From assembly GCF_028554725.1 (NCBI RefSeq), contig NC_071670.1, positions 21,394,001 to 21,458,000 of the forward strand: a stretch of 64,000 nucleotides of DNA. The letters run 5' to 3'. The position numbers were made by a program, and so were the translations under genes. Under the pieces are notes generated by a model that saw only the letters and a program-made list of their open reading frames with translations, was not told the origin of the DNA and made no database searches. This DNA comes from Zeugodacus cucurbitae (Eukaryota > Arthropoda > Insecta > Diptera > Tephritidae). Each line of letters begins with the position of its first letter. Within the stretch, counting starts at the first letter, position 1. This document shows positions 48,200 through 59,137 of this stretch, piece after piece.

Positions 48200-48860
48200 T
48201 GTAATTTTTTTTTAAGTGGGCGTGACCCCGCCCCCAAATAGGTTTTTTGTATATAACTCGCAAACCAATAAAGCTATATAAACCAAACTTTCTGCAGCCG
48301 TTTCTTTTAGCCACATCCTTAAACTGTCTATACAGTCCAAAAATGAAAGAAATTGGATAATAACCACGACCACCTCCCATACAAAAGTTAGGTTGAAAAT
48401 TACTTAAAGTGAGTTAACTCAGTAACGAAAAACGTCAGAAACACTAAATTTTAGAGAAGAAATAGCAGAAGGAAGCTGCACTCAGATTTTTTTACAATAT
48501 GGAAAATGGGCGTGGCATCGCCCACTAATGGGTCAAAAACCATATCTCAAGAACTACCCTGATGACACGGGTGGAAAATGGGCGAAATCGGGTACAACCA
48601 CGCCTAGTTCCCATATAACTTTTTAATTCTTCTGATTCCTTCACTTTATAATATTAACATTAGGAACCAATAAAGACAGCGGAATAAAACATTATGCAAA
48701 TACTATATTTAAGCTGTGACATCACTTGTGGAAAAAATGTCAAAATCGGACCATGACTTTTCAAGGCCCCTGATATCGAACATGAAGAACTCAGAGCCTA
48801 AGGGTAATTTTTCACCGAAAATATATGTAGGTAAATCTCTCAGATATTTTAATGTAATGC
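48200..48860 (+). mobile_element. mini-me/DINE-like repeat, middle part (copy M)
   Basis: The piece runs from agtgggcgtgaccccgccc through tctcaagaactac and ttcaaggcccctgatatcg to the phrase taaatctctcagatatttt. Both termini are missing. Confidence 0.78.
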
Positions 48861-49857
48861 ATTATTCATTCCCCCTGAATTTTTGAAGTGAAAACTTCTT
48901 ATGGCACGTTAGGCACTTTTGTGGGTGAGCATTTTCAGCCGTTTTCGCAACAGATTTTTTTATACAGATATACACCAGATTGAGTACTAATGAAATTAGT
49001 GCACTAACTCATGAGCCAAACGAATTAGTGCAAATGAGTACTAATACTAATATCAAAAATTACTAAGACTCATTTCCATGAAACCAAAAAAACTCATAGT
49101 ATTTCTACACTTATATGTGCCGTCAATTTATGACTCAAACGAGTGTATAGTAACAATTTCATTTTACTCAATTATTCATTGGTCAAGATGAAAATAAACA
49201 TGAATGAGTTCAGTACACTGATCGGAACGAGTGGAATTGTGACTTCGTAGCTGAGCACGAACGTTAAGATACCCAGTGAGAATTTTGTCACATTAAATTT
49301 TTCATTATTTCATTGAATATGCACTTTCGTGCGTCTTTATTCATTTTCAATATATTAATATTAAAAGAAATATATTAGAACCTAAAAGTATTAACTTTAC
49401 TGTCATTAAATAACTTAAAACATTAAATGTAATACACAATATCAACGAACAAAACACATCGTTAGTCAATTCCCCCAGGCCACATTTGCCTAGCGGCGGT
49501 ACAGGCTGTGTGCTGTGCGTAAATGTGTTTTAGTGGATATTAGTGTTTGATGAGTTTTGTCTTATATGCACTAATACTATTTTTTACGTTACTCAACCAA
49601 TGACTCAAAAAATGGAATAATTGCAGTTATCTGATATACACCGCGTGTATTCTTATAATATACTATGTATACTATACGCAGTCTTTGCCTGGGAATATTA
49701 AATGGAAAAATAATTTATTTAAATATTTCATTTGACATTTATTGATTGAATTTCTACAAAAAAATGGTTATATTAAATGGAAAATTAATTTATTTAAATA
49801 TTTCATTTGACATTTATTGATTGAATTTCTAAAAAAAATGGTTATCTATTTTTTCAT
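48861..49857. other. AT-rich spacer with small palindromes
   Basis: The phrases gagtactaat and attagtgcactaa occur in both orientations near 48970-49060, which could form hairpins. A 75-bp direct duplication lies at 49695-49845. No gene or classified element is recognised. Confidence 0.4.
49695..49845. repeat. Two-unit tandem repeat of about 75 bp
   Basis: The phrase atattaaatggaaaa starts at 49695 and again at 49770. Both are followed by ttcatttgacatttattg and end in aaatggtta, with one or two base differences. Confidence 0.85.
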
Positions 49858-50110
49858 TCAATTGTCAAAGCTTACGACGACATGTACATGACCTATCAGT
49901 TGATGCTGTTGTTGAGAAAATGAGTATGTTAATATTATCAGAAACTCATGTGAGTAACGAAGAAACCATTGACATTCCAAATTTCATCCTTATAGCAAGA
50001 GACAATCGTCCAGCAGGTGGGGTGGCTATTTATCATCGGTCCGATGATACTATGGCCAAATTTTCTACAGATCATATGGAAGTGCATGCGAGATATACCA
50101 GTATTAAATA
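49858..50110 (+). pseudogene. Endonuclease (EEP-type) fragment, N-terminal part
   Basis: The plus-strand frame reads VVEKMSMLILSETHVS, IDIPNFILIARDNRPAGG and VAIYHRSDDT. The S-E-T-H box with its acidic residue and the GGVAIY phrase are typical of endonuclease/exonuclease/phosphatase domains of mobile elements (LINEs and Helentrons). The text suits a Helentron-type endonuclease as well as a LINE; I cannot decide. The rest of the domain is missing. Confidence 0.55.
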
Positions 50111-50149
50111 CTTACTTTGCCTGCCCACGAGTTTTTTCTGCTTTAAATA

Positions 50150-50585
50150 ATAGTTCGACAGACCTTTGCTTTTTTCTTTAAAAGTAAGTTAATTTTTAAT
50201 TCGATTAGTTTCTGATTTATGCGTTGTTTATATACTTTGAATTTTGGTTTACATTTCACTTTAATTTATAATTTCACTTTAATCCACTTTTCTAATTCGG
50301 TACGATTTTTAAATTTATTTAAACGATGATTGTTCTCGGGGGGAACTCGGCGGGATACTCTGGGCACGTTGATCGATGCTGCGACGGGACGGAAATCTCG
50401 ATGAAAAAAAGGGGCGTTTTCTTCGCGTGAGGATCCTTTTATGGCTTGTTGCGTGGTGAATATGCGTGGGTGGTGTGATGTGTTTGATGATTGTATTGTG
50501 GATTTAGTTGGTGGATGGTATGGTGAGTATGGTAGAATAGACTGTAGGGATGCCACATGATCACTTATTCTAACTCATGTGAACA
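50150..50585 (-). mobile_element. Probable 3' LTR of BEL/Pao copy 2
   Basis: On the minus strand a purine-rich tract (gggggccggga, 50586-50600) leads directly into tgttcacatgagttagaata, a TG start as in LTRs. The stop of the zinc-knuckle ORF lies just before. The right limit is a guess, because I cannot find the matching 5' LTR. Confidence 0.45.
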
Positions 50586-50604
50586 TCCCGGCCCCCTAGG
50601 CGAA

Positions 50605-51255
50605 TTAATTGCCTAGAAGACGTTGCAACTGTTTTAATGTGTCGACGACGGCGCTCAATCCCGTTGAGCGTCTATGTCGCCGATGACGAAGAGGTCCATA
50701 TGACATCGGAAGTGGCCGAGAACGTGATGAGTAGATTTGCTTATTACGATGAACTGGAACTCTTCGCCGCTGGGCAAATTCGTTCTTTGGTCTGCGCCTA
50801 ATGCTCGAGGGAATCGAAGGTGTGTTAGCTCGTCTAGGGAAGCGATGGAATAGTGTATGATGTGGCCTTTGGCAGTACTGACATGAGCCGTCGATGAGAC
50901 ACTCGATAGTGGCGTGAGTGTCTTCCAGGCAATTCATGCAATGCCCGTGTGCTCTGGCAATCTGCTGCCGTTGCGTGGGCTTCATGCTCTTAAAGATTGA
51001 GCATCTCTTCAATGCGTGGGCTCGATGGTACAAACTGCATCGGGAAGGTCCCAAATCGATAACTGGCTGCTCTTCATTGGTATCCACTGCTACTGTGGCT
51101 GACGACATTACGGATGTGCTGGTATGAATGGGTTGGCTGGACGTCCTCGTTCCTCTTTGAATTCTTGGAGCGGCCATGGGTGGAGCTGATATCCTTGGGG
51201 CGTTAACAGCGGACTTCACTAGTTTTGGAGTATTAGCGATATCTTCTCCGTCCAT
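50605..51255 (-). CDS. Intact zinc-knuckle ORF downstream of BEL/Pao pol, copy 2
   Basis: This uninterrupted minus-strand ORF encodes 216 residues. Residues 1-75 are low complexity. Residues about 76-140 carry a Gag-type triple knuckle: CSLYHRAHALKRC, then CMNCLEDTHATIEC and CQYCQRPHHTLFH. The second cysteine of the first knuckle is tyrosine. An arginine-rich tail and the end TLKQLQRLLGN follow. The layout resembles the BEL/Pao Gag knuckles at the start of the upstream pol frame (55490-55300). It lies about 180 nt downstream of the pol C-terminus in the same direction, and the other BEL/Pao copy has a relative in the same place. Nucleic-acid binding is inferred; the function is unknown. Confidence 0.75.
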   Translation of the reverse strand: MDGEDIANTPKLVKSAVNAPRISAPPMAAPRIQRGTRTSSQPIHTSTSVMSSATVAVDTNEEQPVIDLGPSRCSLYHRAHALKRCSIFKSMKPTQRQQIARAHGHCMNCLEDTHATIECLIDGSCQYCQRPHHTLFHRFPRRANTPSIPSSIRRRPKNEFAQRRRVPVHRNKQIYSSRSRPLPMSYGPLRHRRHRRSTGLSAVVDTLKQLQRLLGN

Positions 51256-51432
51256 TTCTATGGGAATAAGGATATATGTTAAAGACGTGGTTTCGTTCTT
51301 AATTTTGGTTATGATATTTGTTTGTAGTTATTAGTATATCATACATAGTCCTATTTACATATTTTCATTCAGTTCTATTTGCATTTAATTTCGTCGGTTT
51401 ATTTGCGATTACGGTTTTGAGTTACACGAGTA

Positions 51433-53042
51433 TATTAGCTTTTGAGTTTATTTATGCGCTTGATGTCGCGGTTGTGGTGTTATCGGTTCTTCAGTGTTAG
51501 GAAGAAAACACAATTTAACGAGTGGTCGCGTTAATATGCCGGTTTGCGTTCTTACATCGACTACTCTTATGTGACCATCTGATCCTCGATGAACCTTTTC
51601 TCTTTATTCTTTCCCATCGAATTATTAAAGAGAGTGAGTCTCCTTCTGTCTCAGGTATGGCGAGAAGAGGAGCTCCTCTTAAGAAATGACCTGGTTTGAG
51701 GGCTGTGAAATCGGAGGGATCTTGCGAGAGGGGTGATATGGGCCTTGAGTTTAGTACGGCTTCTATTCGAGCGAGTAGTGTGGTAAACTCCTCGTAATTG
51801 AATTTATGATTACCTGCCGTTTTCTTCAAATGGGACTTAAAGCTTTTCACTGCTGATTCCCAGAGTCCGCCCATGTGTGGAGAACATGGGGGTATAAATT
51901 GCCAATCGATCCCTTGGGGTGTATATTTATTGATAATCTCAGGGGAGACTTCTTTCAAGAAGTTTATAAACTCCTTCTCTGTGGCTCTTTGAGCTCCGAC
52001 AAAGTTTTTTCCATTGTCGCTCATTATCTTTAAAGGAAATCCGCGTCGTCCGACAAAGCATGCAAATGCTGCAAGAAAAGCCGCAGTAGTCAGATCTGAA
52101 CATAGCTCGAGGTGTACTGCCTTTGTCGTAAAGCATACAAAAACAGCCACATACCCTTTTCTGAAAGAGGGCGACCTTAACATTGAGGCCTTTATCTGGA
52201 AAGGTCCAGCAAAATCAACCCCAGTGATGGTAAAGGGTAGAGCATAATTGCAACGTTCGGGTGGTAAGGCTGCCATTATCTGAGTACGCATCTTGTGTTT
52301 GTACATAGTACACTGTTTACACGTGAAGATCGTTCTTTTTATTTGTGGCTTTAATCGCGGTATATAATATTCTTGTCGGACCATTTGTTGCATCAAGCGA
52401 TGCTCACCGTGCATTGTAAGTTGGTGGAGATATATTAGGAATAGATAAGTAAAACGGGATTTCTCTGGAATAATGATGGGGTATCGTTCGTTGTAACTAA
52501 GGCTGGAGTTCGCTAGTCTTCCATTTGCCCTGATTAATCCCTTAGCGTCCAAGAATGGGTTTAAGACGAGAAGAGAGCTTCCCTTTTCGAGAGGTTGTCT
52601 ATCGAGCAACTTAGATTTAGAAGTCGGAATGCGTTAGTTGCACGCAAGGGTCATTTGGTACTCCTTTTATTTTTTGTTTAAGTCTTTGGGTAAATTTGTG
52701 CATATAAGCGACTACCCTTAGTGCTCTAGGAAATGATGAAAATCGGTGGAGAATATCATCCTCTTCGGGAGTGATATAAAAATTTTCAATTCTCCGACTT
52801 TCTGGCGGTATTATATTCCGAGCAGGAGACTTTGGCCAGAATTCTTGTGATTCTGTTAGCCGTGTAGGACCGTTCCACCAGAGTGTAGTGCTGGTGAGGT
52901 GAAGTGGTTTACAACCTCTTGTCCCTAGATCCGCTGGGTTATCTGCACTTGCAACATGTTGCCATTTGGCTGGGCCAACTAAATCTAAGATTTGTGATAT
53001 GCGATTAGATACATAGGTCTTCCATGTATATGGTGGTTTTTC
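51433..53042 (-). pseudogene. BEL/Pao pol copy 2, end of RNase H and integrase
   Basis: After the stop at 53040-53042 the same frame continues with EKPPYTWKTYVSNR and VASADNPADLGTRGC (end of RNase H). A frameshift near 52630 leads into the long integrase frame 52609-51515. It shows the zinc-binding H-H-C-C region (HQLTMHGEHRLMQQ, then CKQCTMYKHK), catalytic D in ITGVDFAGPF, D in IMSDNGKNFVG and E in GGLWESAVKSFK. Near 51600 a deletion and frameshift lead to the C-terminus DGHIRVVDVRTQTG and LVKLCFLPNTEEP. All three integrase catalytic residues are present, but the gene is broken. Confidence 0.9.
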
Positions 53043-55526
53043 TTACCATGCTAAAACTATCTCTGAGTCTGACCAAAGATACATTTTGTGATTGTTTAAT
53101 TTTAGATGGGTTTGAATTATTGAAATTAATTTTGCTAACAGAAGAGCACCATTCAGTTCGAGCCGTGGCAGGCTTAGTGTCTTCAAAGGTGCAACTTTGG
53201 CTTTGGCTACCAAGAGATGTGAAGATATTTTGCTATCGTACTGAGTTCGTACGTAGACCGTTGCGCAATATGCCTTTTCAGAGGCGTCACAGAAACCGTG
53301 TAATTCTACATTCATGTCAGGCGTGAAGTTAACCCATCGAGGGATTCGAATTTCTGATATGGTGTGTAGGTTGTTAGCAAATTGAACCCATTTAGTTAAA
53401 CGTACAGGTTTTACCTGTTCATCCCATTCAGTGCCATCTTGCCACAATTCTTGAATGAGCATTTTTGCTTGAATCATTATTGGCGAAAGCCATCCTGCGG
53501 GGTCGAAAAGTTTTGCCACCGAGGAAAGTATTTGTCGTTTTGTAATGGCGGACATTGCAGATATTGACTCAATTGTATATGAGAATTGATCTGTTATCGC
53601 ATTCCATTGAATCCCTAGAGTTTTGGTTGTGCTAGCCTTTTCAAATTTAAGAAAGTCTGTATCTAATAAGTCTTCCTCTTTTATACCTTTTATTATTTCG
53701 GGGTGATTTGATGTGATTTTCTTTAAAGGAAAACCTGCTGATTTCAGTGCTTCTATCACTTGCGATAGTGATTCGCATGCTAATGGAATACTGTGGCTAC
53801 CCGAAAGTATATCGTCTACGTATGTTTGTGTTTGCAACACAGAAGATGCTAAAGGCAAGTTTTGTTTACATGTTTTTGCAACTTCATGTAACGTTCTAAT
53901 GGCCAAATATGGTGCGCAATTTATGCCAAAGGTCACTGTTTTGAGTTTGTAGTCGTTAATTGGGCTATTGTTTGATTTGCGGAAGACTATACGTTGAAAA
54001 TCTTGGTCATCTTTGTGTACTAGAATTTGCCTATACATTTTTTCTACATCTCCATTGAAAACGTATTTAAACATGCGCCAATTTAGAATTAGCAACATGA
54101 GATCAGGTTGTAACGTTGGCCCTGTGTATAGTACATCATTAAGTGATTTGCCTGAGCTAGTACTCTTCGAGGCATTGAAAACTACTCGTACTTTTGTTGT
54201 AATTTTATCTGGTCTAATTACCCCGTGATGTGGCAGATAAAAAGATAGATATCTACCTTTAGATACTTTTTCATATGGCACAGTCTCTTCCATATGATTG
54301 AGATCGAGATATTCGTCCATCACGTTGTCATATGCTGATTTAAGCTCGCTTTTCTTTATCAGGCTTTTTTCCAGGCTTAGAAATTGCTGGACTGCTGATA
54401 TTCTAGAGTGGCCTAGAGCTGTGGTTTCTGGAAAAGTTGGTTTGAATGGTAGTCGCACAACATAACGACCATGTTCGTTTCTTGTTGTTGTGGACTTGTA
54501 GTAGGCTTCGCATGCCTGGTCTTCTTCTGAAGGTTGAATAGTCTGAGGTAATTCTTTTACTTCCCAGAATTTTTTAAGTTCATTATTTAAATACTCGTTT
54601 GAGATATTTTCCACTTGAGTGGTGAAAGAATTGATTTTTTCAGTGACTTGGCCACTTATAATCCATCCAAAGATTGTATTTTGGGCTAACAATTTATTGG
54701 AGATTTTCTCAATACCTTCAAGAATTATTTGAGGTATTAAGTCACTGCCTAATAATATGTCGATTTGGGATGGGGTATGACAGTTGGGATCTGCTAACTT
54801 GAGATGTGAGCATTTTTCCCAGTGTTTTTTATTAACTTCATAACTTGGAAGCAAATTTGTAAGTTGCGGTAGAACGATGGCTTGCGCATCTATTCTAATA
54901 TCCGCACTTGGAGATACTATGGTGATTGGGCATATTTTGTTGGAATTTTGAATAATTCTTCCACCCATTCCCGAGATTTGAAAGTTGGAATGTTTTATTG
55001 GCAGTTTGAGCCGATTTTGAGCCTTTGAAGATATAAAGGATCTTTGAGAGCCTTGATCTATTAGTGCTCTTAGTTTGAATAAATCACCCTTATGTTCAAT
55101 GGTGATGACCGCAGTGGGTAAAAGAATTTTGCTTTCATTTTCTGAATGAAGCGCTTGGATGTTTGCTGCTTTAGAGCAACTTGGTTGTTCTTCCCTTTTT
55201 TCGGGATTTGATGTTTCTGGATTACTACATGAAGTTGTAGCGACTAACCCCGTGGTTTTTTGAAATTGATTTTGCTTCATATTTTGAAAATTGTTAATAT
55301 GAAGCAATGAGTGATGTCTTCGTTGGCAATATACACAATTGAATTTGCTTTCACAGTCTTTTGTCATATGATAGTTTGACAGACAGTTTTTGCAAAGTTT
55401 GTATTGCCGAACAAGATTGTTTCTATCTGAAGTGGGTAATTTTTTGAATCTCTCGCAAGATCTTAACTTATGACCTCCTTTACAGAGTTCACACAACGAT
55501 TGCCGTTGGTTATTTTGATTTGACAC
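53043..55526 (-). CDS. BEL/Pao polyprotein copy 2: zinc knuckles, protease, reverse transcriptase, RNase H
   Basis: This is an 827-codon open frame of a BEL/Pao LTR retrotransposon on the minus strand. Residues about 12-77 are the Gag knuckles (CELCKGGHKLRSC, CKNCLSNYHMTKDC, CVYCQRRHHSLLH). An aspartic protease follows with ALIDQGSQRSFIS near 153-166. Reverse transcriptase shows KVRVVFNASKSTSSG, GDVEKMYRQI and the catalytic box YVDDILSG near 567. RNase H shows VELHGFCDASEKA and WSDSEIVLAW. A TAA then stops the frame where leucine or a similar residue is expected. The frame can be extended upstream past 55526 to an AT microsatellite near 55566, so the displayed start (GTG) is not a real start. 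Confidence 0.92.
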   Translation of the reverse strand: MSNQNNQRQSLCELCKGGHKLRSCERFKKLPTSDRNNLVRQYKLCKNCLSNYHMTKDCESKFNCVYCQRRHHSLLHINNFQNMKQNQFQKTTGLVATTSCSNPETSNPEKREEQPSCSKAANIQALHSENESKILLPTAVITIEHKGDLFKLRALIDQGSQRSFISSKAQNRLKLPIKHSNFQISGMGGRIIQNSNKICPITIVSPSADIRIDAQAIVLPQLTNLLPSYEVNKKHWEKCSHLKLADPNCHTPSQIDILLGSDLIPQIILEGIEKISNKLLAQNTIFGWIISGQVTEKINSFTTQVENISNEYLNNELKKFWEVKELPQTIQPSEEDQACEAYYKSTTTRNEHGRYVVRLPFKPTFPETTALGHSRISAVQQFLSLEKSLIKKSELKSAYDNVMDEYLDLNHMEETVPYEKVSKGRYLSFYLPHHGVIRPDKITTKVRVVFNASKSTSSGKSLNDVLYTGPTLQPDLMLLILNWRMFKYVFNGDVEKMYRQILVHKDDQDFQRIVFRKSNNSPINDYKLKTVTFGINCAPYLAIRTLHEVAKTCKQNLPLASSVLQTQTYVDDILSGSHSIPLACESLSQVIEALKSAGFPLKKITSNHPEIIKGIKEEDLLDTDFLKFEKASTTKTLGIQWNAITDQFSYTIESISAMSAITKRQILSSVAKLFDPAGWLSPIMIQAKMLIQELWQDGTEWDEQVKPVRLTKWVQFANNLHTISEIRIPRWVNFTPDMNVELHGFCDASEKAYCATVYVRTQYDSKISSHLLVAKAKVAPLKTLSLPRLELNGALLLAKLISIIQTHLKLNNHKMYLWSDSEIVLAW

Positions 55527-55559
55527 GAAGGAATGACTTTTATTAACGTGTCTGTTGTA

Positions 55560-55569
55560 TTGAATAATT

Positions 55570-55603
<34 letters not shown>

Positions 55604-57330
55604 TTTTTTTTCGAAAGGTGTTTGTTGAGAAATTTTAATTTGTCTCATTGTTCAAAGGAATTTTATTATTGATATATTAAATATTATTATTATGTTTTTG
55701 TATAATCGCCACTAGAACGAATAAACCGATTTTATGTATTTTTAAATTCAATTTCAGTTTCTTTTTTCTTTTTTTTTTTATAACATTAACGCTGAATGTT
55801 GTATATTTTGTTTGAATAAGTGTACGCTTTGTAGCGGGCTGAAGAGATTTTGCAACGAAAATTTAAATAAATGATAACATGTATATACATATGTATTTGT
55901 TAACCTGTATAATTAATTAATGTAGGTTGTAAGTATGTGAATACACAAAGAAAATTTTTATAACTAAGCAATGAATATATATGTATGTATTTATTTATGT
56001 ATATAATTAAATATTCCTGTCTATGTTGAAGGAAGTTTAAATAAGTGAGAAATATGTATATACATAAATGTATTGTATTATTCTACATACATATATGTAG
56101 GTAATCAATTACTGTAAGATGGTAATGCTGAAAATGTGAGATAGACAGTACGTATGTATATGGGGGTGTTTATATATTTATATATGTAAATATATCTTTA
56201 TTTATTATGTTTGTGTATTGTATAACCTATGGTTGACATAGGTTGGATTATGTACGTGGTATTATAAATTTATATATATATATTTTGTTTTTTTTGTTTT
56301 GTTATATGTGATAAACGCAGAAAAGTGATAAAATGTATTCAAAGATATGAATAATGAATATATGAAATTGGAACATATGTCTTTTTTTTTTTTGTATTCC
56401 AAAATATGTACAATATGCAAGTATGTATGTATATGAAAGCTTCTTTTGCTTTTTTTTTTTTTTGGTTTTGCCTTTGCCCCTGCTTAGGTTAGCGAACCAG
56501 CTTGTTACTTAATAAGTACAAGGGCTATCACTGGAAAATTCTGCAAGTAATAAATACTTGACTTATGTAATTTTTTTTTTTTTTTGGATTTATGGTGTGT
56601 TTGAAACACGACTAAGCATATAGGCAATTAGCGGTAATGTTTTGTTTTGTGTTATAATTATATATAAAACGAATGATCTTACTGTTATTAAAGGGTTACC
56701 GCTAACCGGTTTTTGATTAACGGGCTTATAAACTTGCAGTATATTAAAATAACTGTTAAAGCTGTATCATGTACATACATAAACGCTCAATTTAATTATT
56801 TTTGTTTTATATATATAAATTGACTAGATACGACTCACTTATTTTTCCATCAAGGGTATTTGGTCGTATACTTAATTTTGTTTTTTGGTTTTGTGTTGCC
56901 GCTTTTCCTGTGTTGGTTTTGTGTGGATTCTCCCTCGTTGGTTGTTGGTGCTGTTTCTGTTAACTCCTGTAAATCTTGTACTTTCCTGTGTGCCGTAGGT
57001 TGTTTTTTTGTGTGTTTTTTTTGTGTTTTTTCGCGACCGTGATGTTTGCCGAAGTTAAATTGATTTCGCGCCCGTTTGTATTATTTTATTGTTTTCCCAC
57101 TTGTATTCATATATAGATATATTGTTCAACTGTATGTAATATGTTGTATTTTTTTTTTCGAAGAGACACTTTTTTAGGTTTACTCACTTCACTTTCACAT
57201 GTTTCGAATATAGGTGATATATGTATTTCCCAATGCCATTCTAATGGACAAACAATAATAATGGCTGCCGTTTATATTTCACTAAAACAGTTTTTACAAG
57301 CAATACGAGATTAATATTAAAGTTCACTTT
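55560..57330. other. AT-rich region with microsatellites, probable 5' side of BEL/Pao copy 2
   Basis: A (TA)n tract at about 55568-55605 interrupts the Gag frame. Long T-runs near 56380, 56450 and 56570 and many short tatatgta words follow. The segment 56490-56575 resembles 45239-45304. The missing Gag N-terminus and 5' LTR should lie here, but I cannot read them. An ORF at 56860-57042 is low complexity and not supported. Confidence 0.4.
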
Positions 57331-57934
57331 CTTGGAAGTTGTATATCGAAATTATATATATAAATCTTCTGTACGTGTGTTAGTCATTGAACTTCTCCTA
57401 AACGGCTGGACAGATTTTGATGAAATTTTTTATGTGTATTCCAGGGGGTTTGAGGATGGTTTAGATTCACAATACGATCAACTAGATATTGTTTTTCGAG
57501 TTATATTAATTATTTAAAAATTATTGTTGATTTTAGCACAACTTATGTACATAGGATCCGGCAGTAAATGTGCTGCAAAGCGCATAACTCGAGAACAGCT
57601 AAATCGATTTCGTTAATTCTTTAAAAAAAAATTGCCTGAAAAAGTCTAAAATCCACACTTTCCTAATCTCCAATACAAACACTTTCTAATATCTACATAT
57701 AATATAAAATAGAATGGCTGTTCGTTAGCGTAATGTCCTTCAATTTCCAAATTTATTATAGTTCATATAATTCACAGATATATCCGTACACATGTTAAAC
57801 TAATATAATTGTTAATTAAATATTAATAATTATTCAATTTCCCGTCCGGCACTTCTAATCTGAATTCAGGCACGTTACATATGATGTTCATTATTTCTGA
57901 ATTATGATACTGTATTGTCACTCTCTCTTACAGG
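57331..57934. other. Unknown dispersed repeat and spacer
   Basis: The phrase aacggctggacagattttga near 57403, with tttatgtgtattccaggggg after it, has the style of a widespread insect repeat seen near many DNA elements. I cannot assign it. Confidence 0.35.
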
Positions 57935-58204
57935 TACAGACCTCCACACTCCTTTCTTTTTCTCCAGACGTAGTGTAAGGTTCTCGCCTGGCTTTTGCTG
58001 TTATCCAGATGTTGAAGTTTCCTGTGGTATCAAAGTTTGCAAAGACGTAGGTCGAGAAAAAGAATCGGTGTTGAGGCAAACTATAGCTGCAGGACTCAAT
58101 GGGTTTGTGGTTACAATTTTTTTTAAATGACCAACATTCCTAGTGTATGTTTTACCGCCAGCTGAAATCTGCACAACGTTTCCTTCTCGCTTTACTACAT
58201 TATA

Positions 58205-59137
58205 ACGGGTGATTTTTTTGAGGTTAGGATTTTCATGCATTAGTATTTGACAGATCACGTGGGATTTCAGACATGGTGTCAAAGAGAAAGATGCTCAGTA
58301 TGCTTTGACATTTCATCATGAATAGACTTACTAACGAGCAACGCTTGCAAATCATTGAATTTTATTACCAAAATCAGTGTTCGGTTCGAAATGTGTTCGA
58401 TGAGATGAGATGAGATGCGATGAGGCTCATTTCTGGTTGAATGGCTACGTAAATAAGCAAAATTGCCGCATTTGGGGTGAAGAGCAACCAGAAGCCGTTC
58501 AAGAACTGCCCATGCATCCCGAAAAATGCACTGTTTGGTGTGGTTTGTACGCTGGTGGAATCATTGGACCGTATTTTTTCAAAGATGCTGTTGGACGCAA
58601 CGTTACGGTGAATGGCGATCGCTATCGTTCGATGCTAACAAACTTTTTGTTGCCAAAAATGGAAGAACTGAACTTGGTTGACATGTGGTTTCAACAAGAT
58701 GGCGCTACATGCCACACAGCTCGCGATTCTATGGCCATTTTGAGGGAAAACTTCGGAGAACAATTCATCTCAAGAAATGGACCCGTAAGTTGGCCACCAA
58801 GATCATGCGATTTAACGCCTTTAGACTATTTTTTGTGGGGCTACGTCAAGTCTAAAGTCTACAGAAATAAGCCAGCAACTATTCCAGCTTTGGAAGACAA
58901 CATTTCCGAAGAAATTCGGGCTATTCCGGCCGAAATGCTCGAAAAAGTTGCCCAAAATTGGACTTTCCGAATGGACCACCTAAGACGCAGCCGCGGTCAA
59001 CATTTAAATGAAATTATCTTCAAAAAGTAAATGTCATGAACCAATCTAACGTTTCAAATAAAGAACCGATGAGATTTTGCAAATTTTATGCGTTTTTTTT
59101 TTTTAAAAAGTTATCAAGCTCTTAAAAAATCACCCTT
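58205..59137 (+). mobile_element. Mariner/Tc1-type DNA transposon with internal deletion
   Basis: The ends acgggtgattttttt and aaaaaatcaccctt are inverted repeats, with TA on each side (58203-58204 and 59138-59139). Without the element and one TA, the gypsy integrase codons on both sides join in frame, so the target is exact. The transposase start is kept (58318, MNRLTNEQRLQIIEFYYQN) but most of the DNA-binding half is deleted. A short GATGA-type repeat marks the scar near 58395-58420. Confidence 0.93.
58410..59030 (+). pseudogene. Transposase of the mariner/Tc1-type element, catalytic half
   Basis: The open frame keeps the catalytic core of an IS630-Tc1-mariner transposase. The first acidic residue is in CDEAHFWLNG, the second in MWFQQDGATCHTA, and the third in SCDLTPLDYFLWGYVK, with 36 residues between the second and third by my count. 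The end RMDHLRRSRGQHLNEIIF is intact. The N-terminal DNA-binding domain is lost except for about 27 residues in another frame (from 58318). It is therefore not expected to act alone. The subfamily name is left open. Confidence 0.9.

Noticed and set aside
53024..54228. Plus-strand ORFs opposite the BEL/Pao pol
   Set aside because: They are shadows of the long minus-strand reading frame with clear protease, reverse transcriptase and RNase H motifs.
56860..57042. A cysteine- and phenylalanine-rich ORF, possibly a secreted peptide
   Set aside because: It arises from T/G-rich low-complexity DNA in a transposon leader, with no signal for expression.
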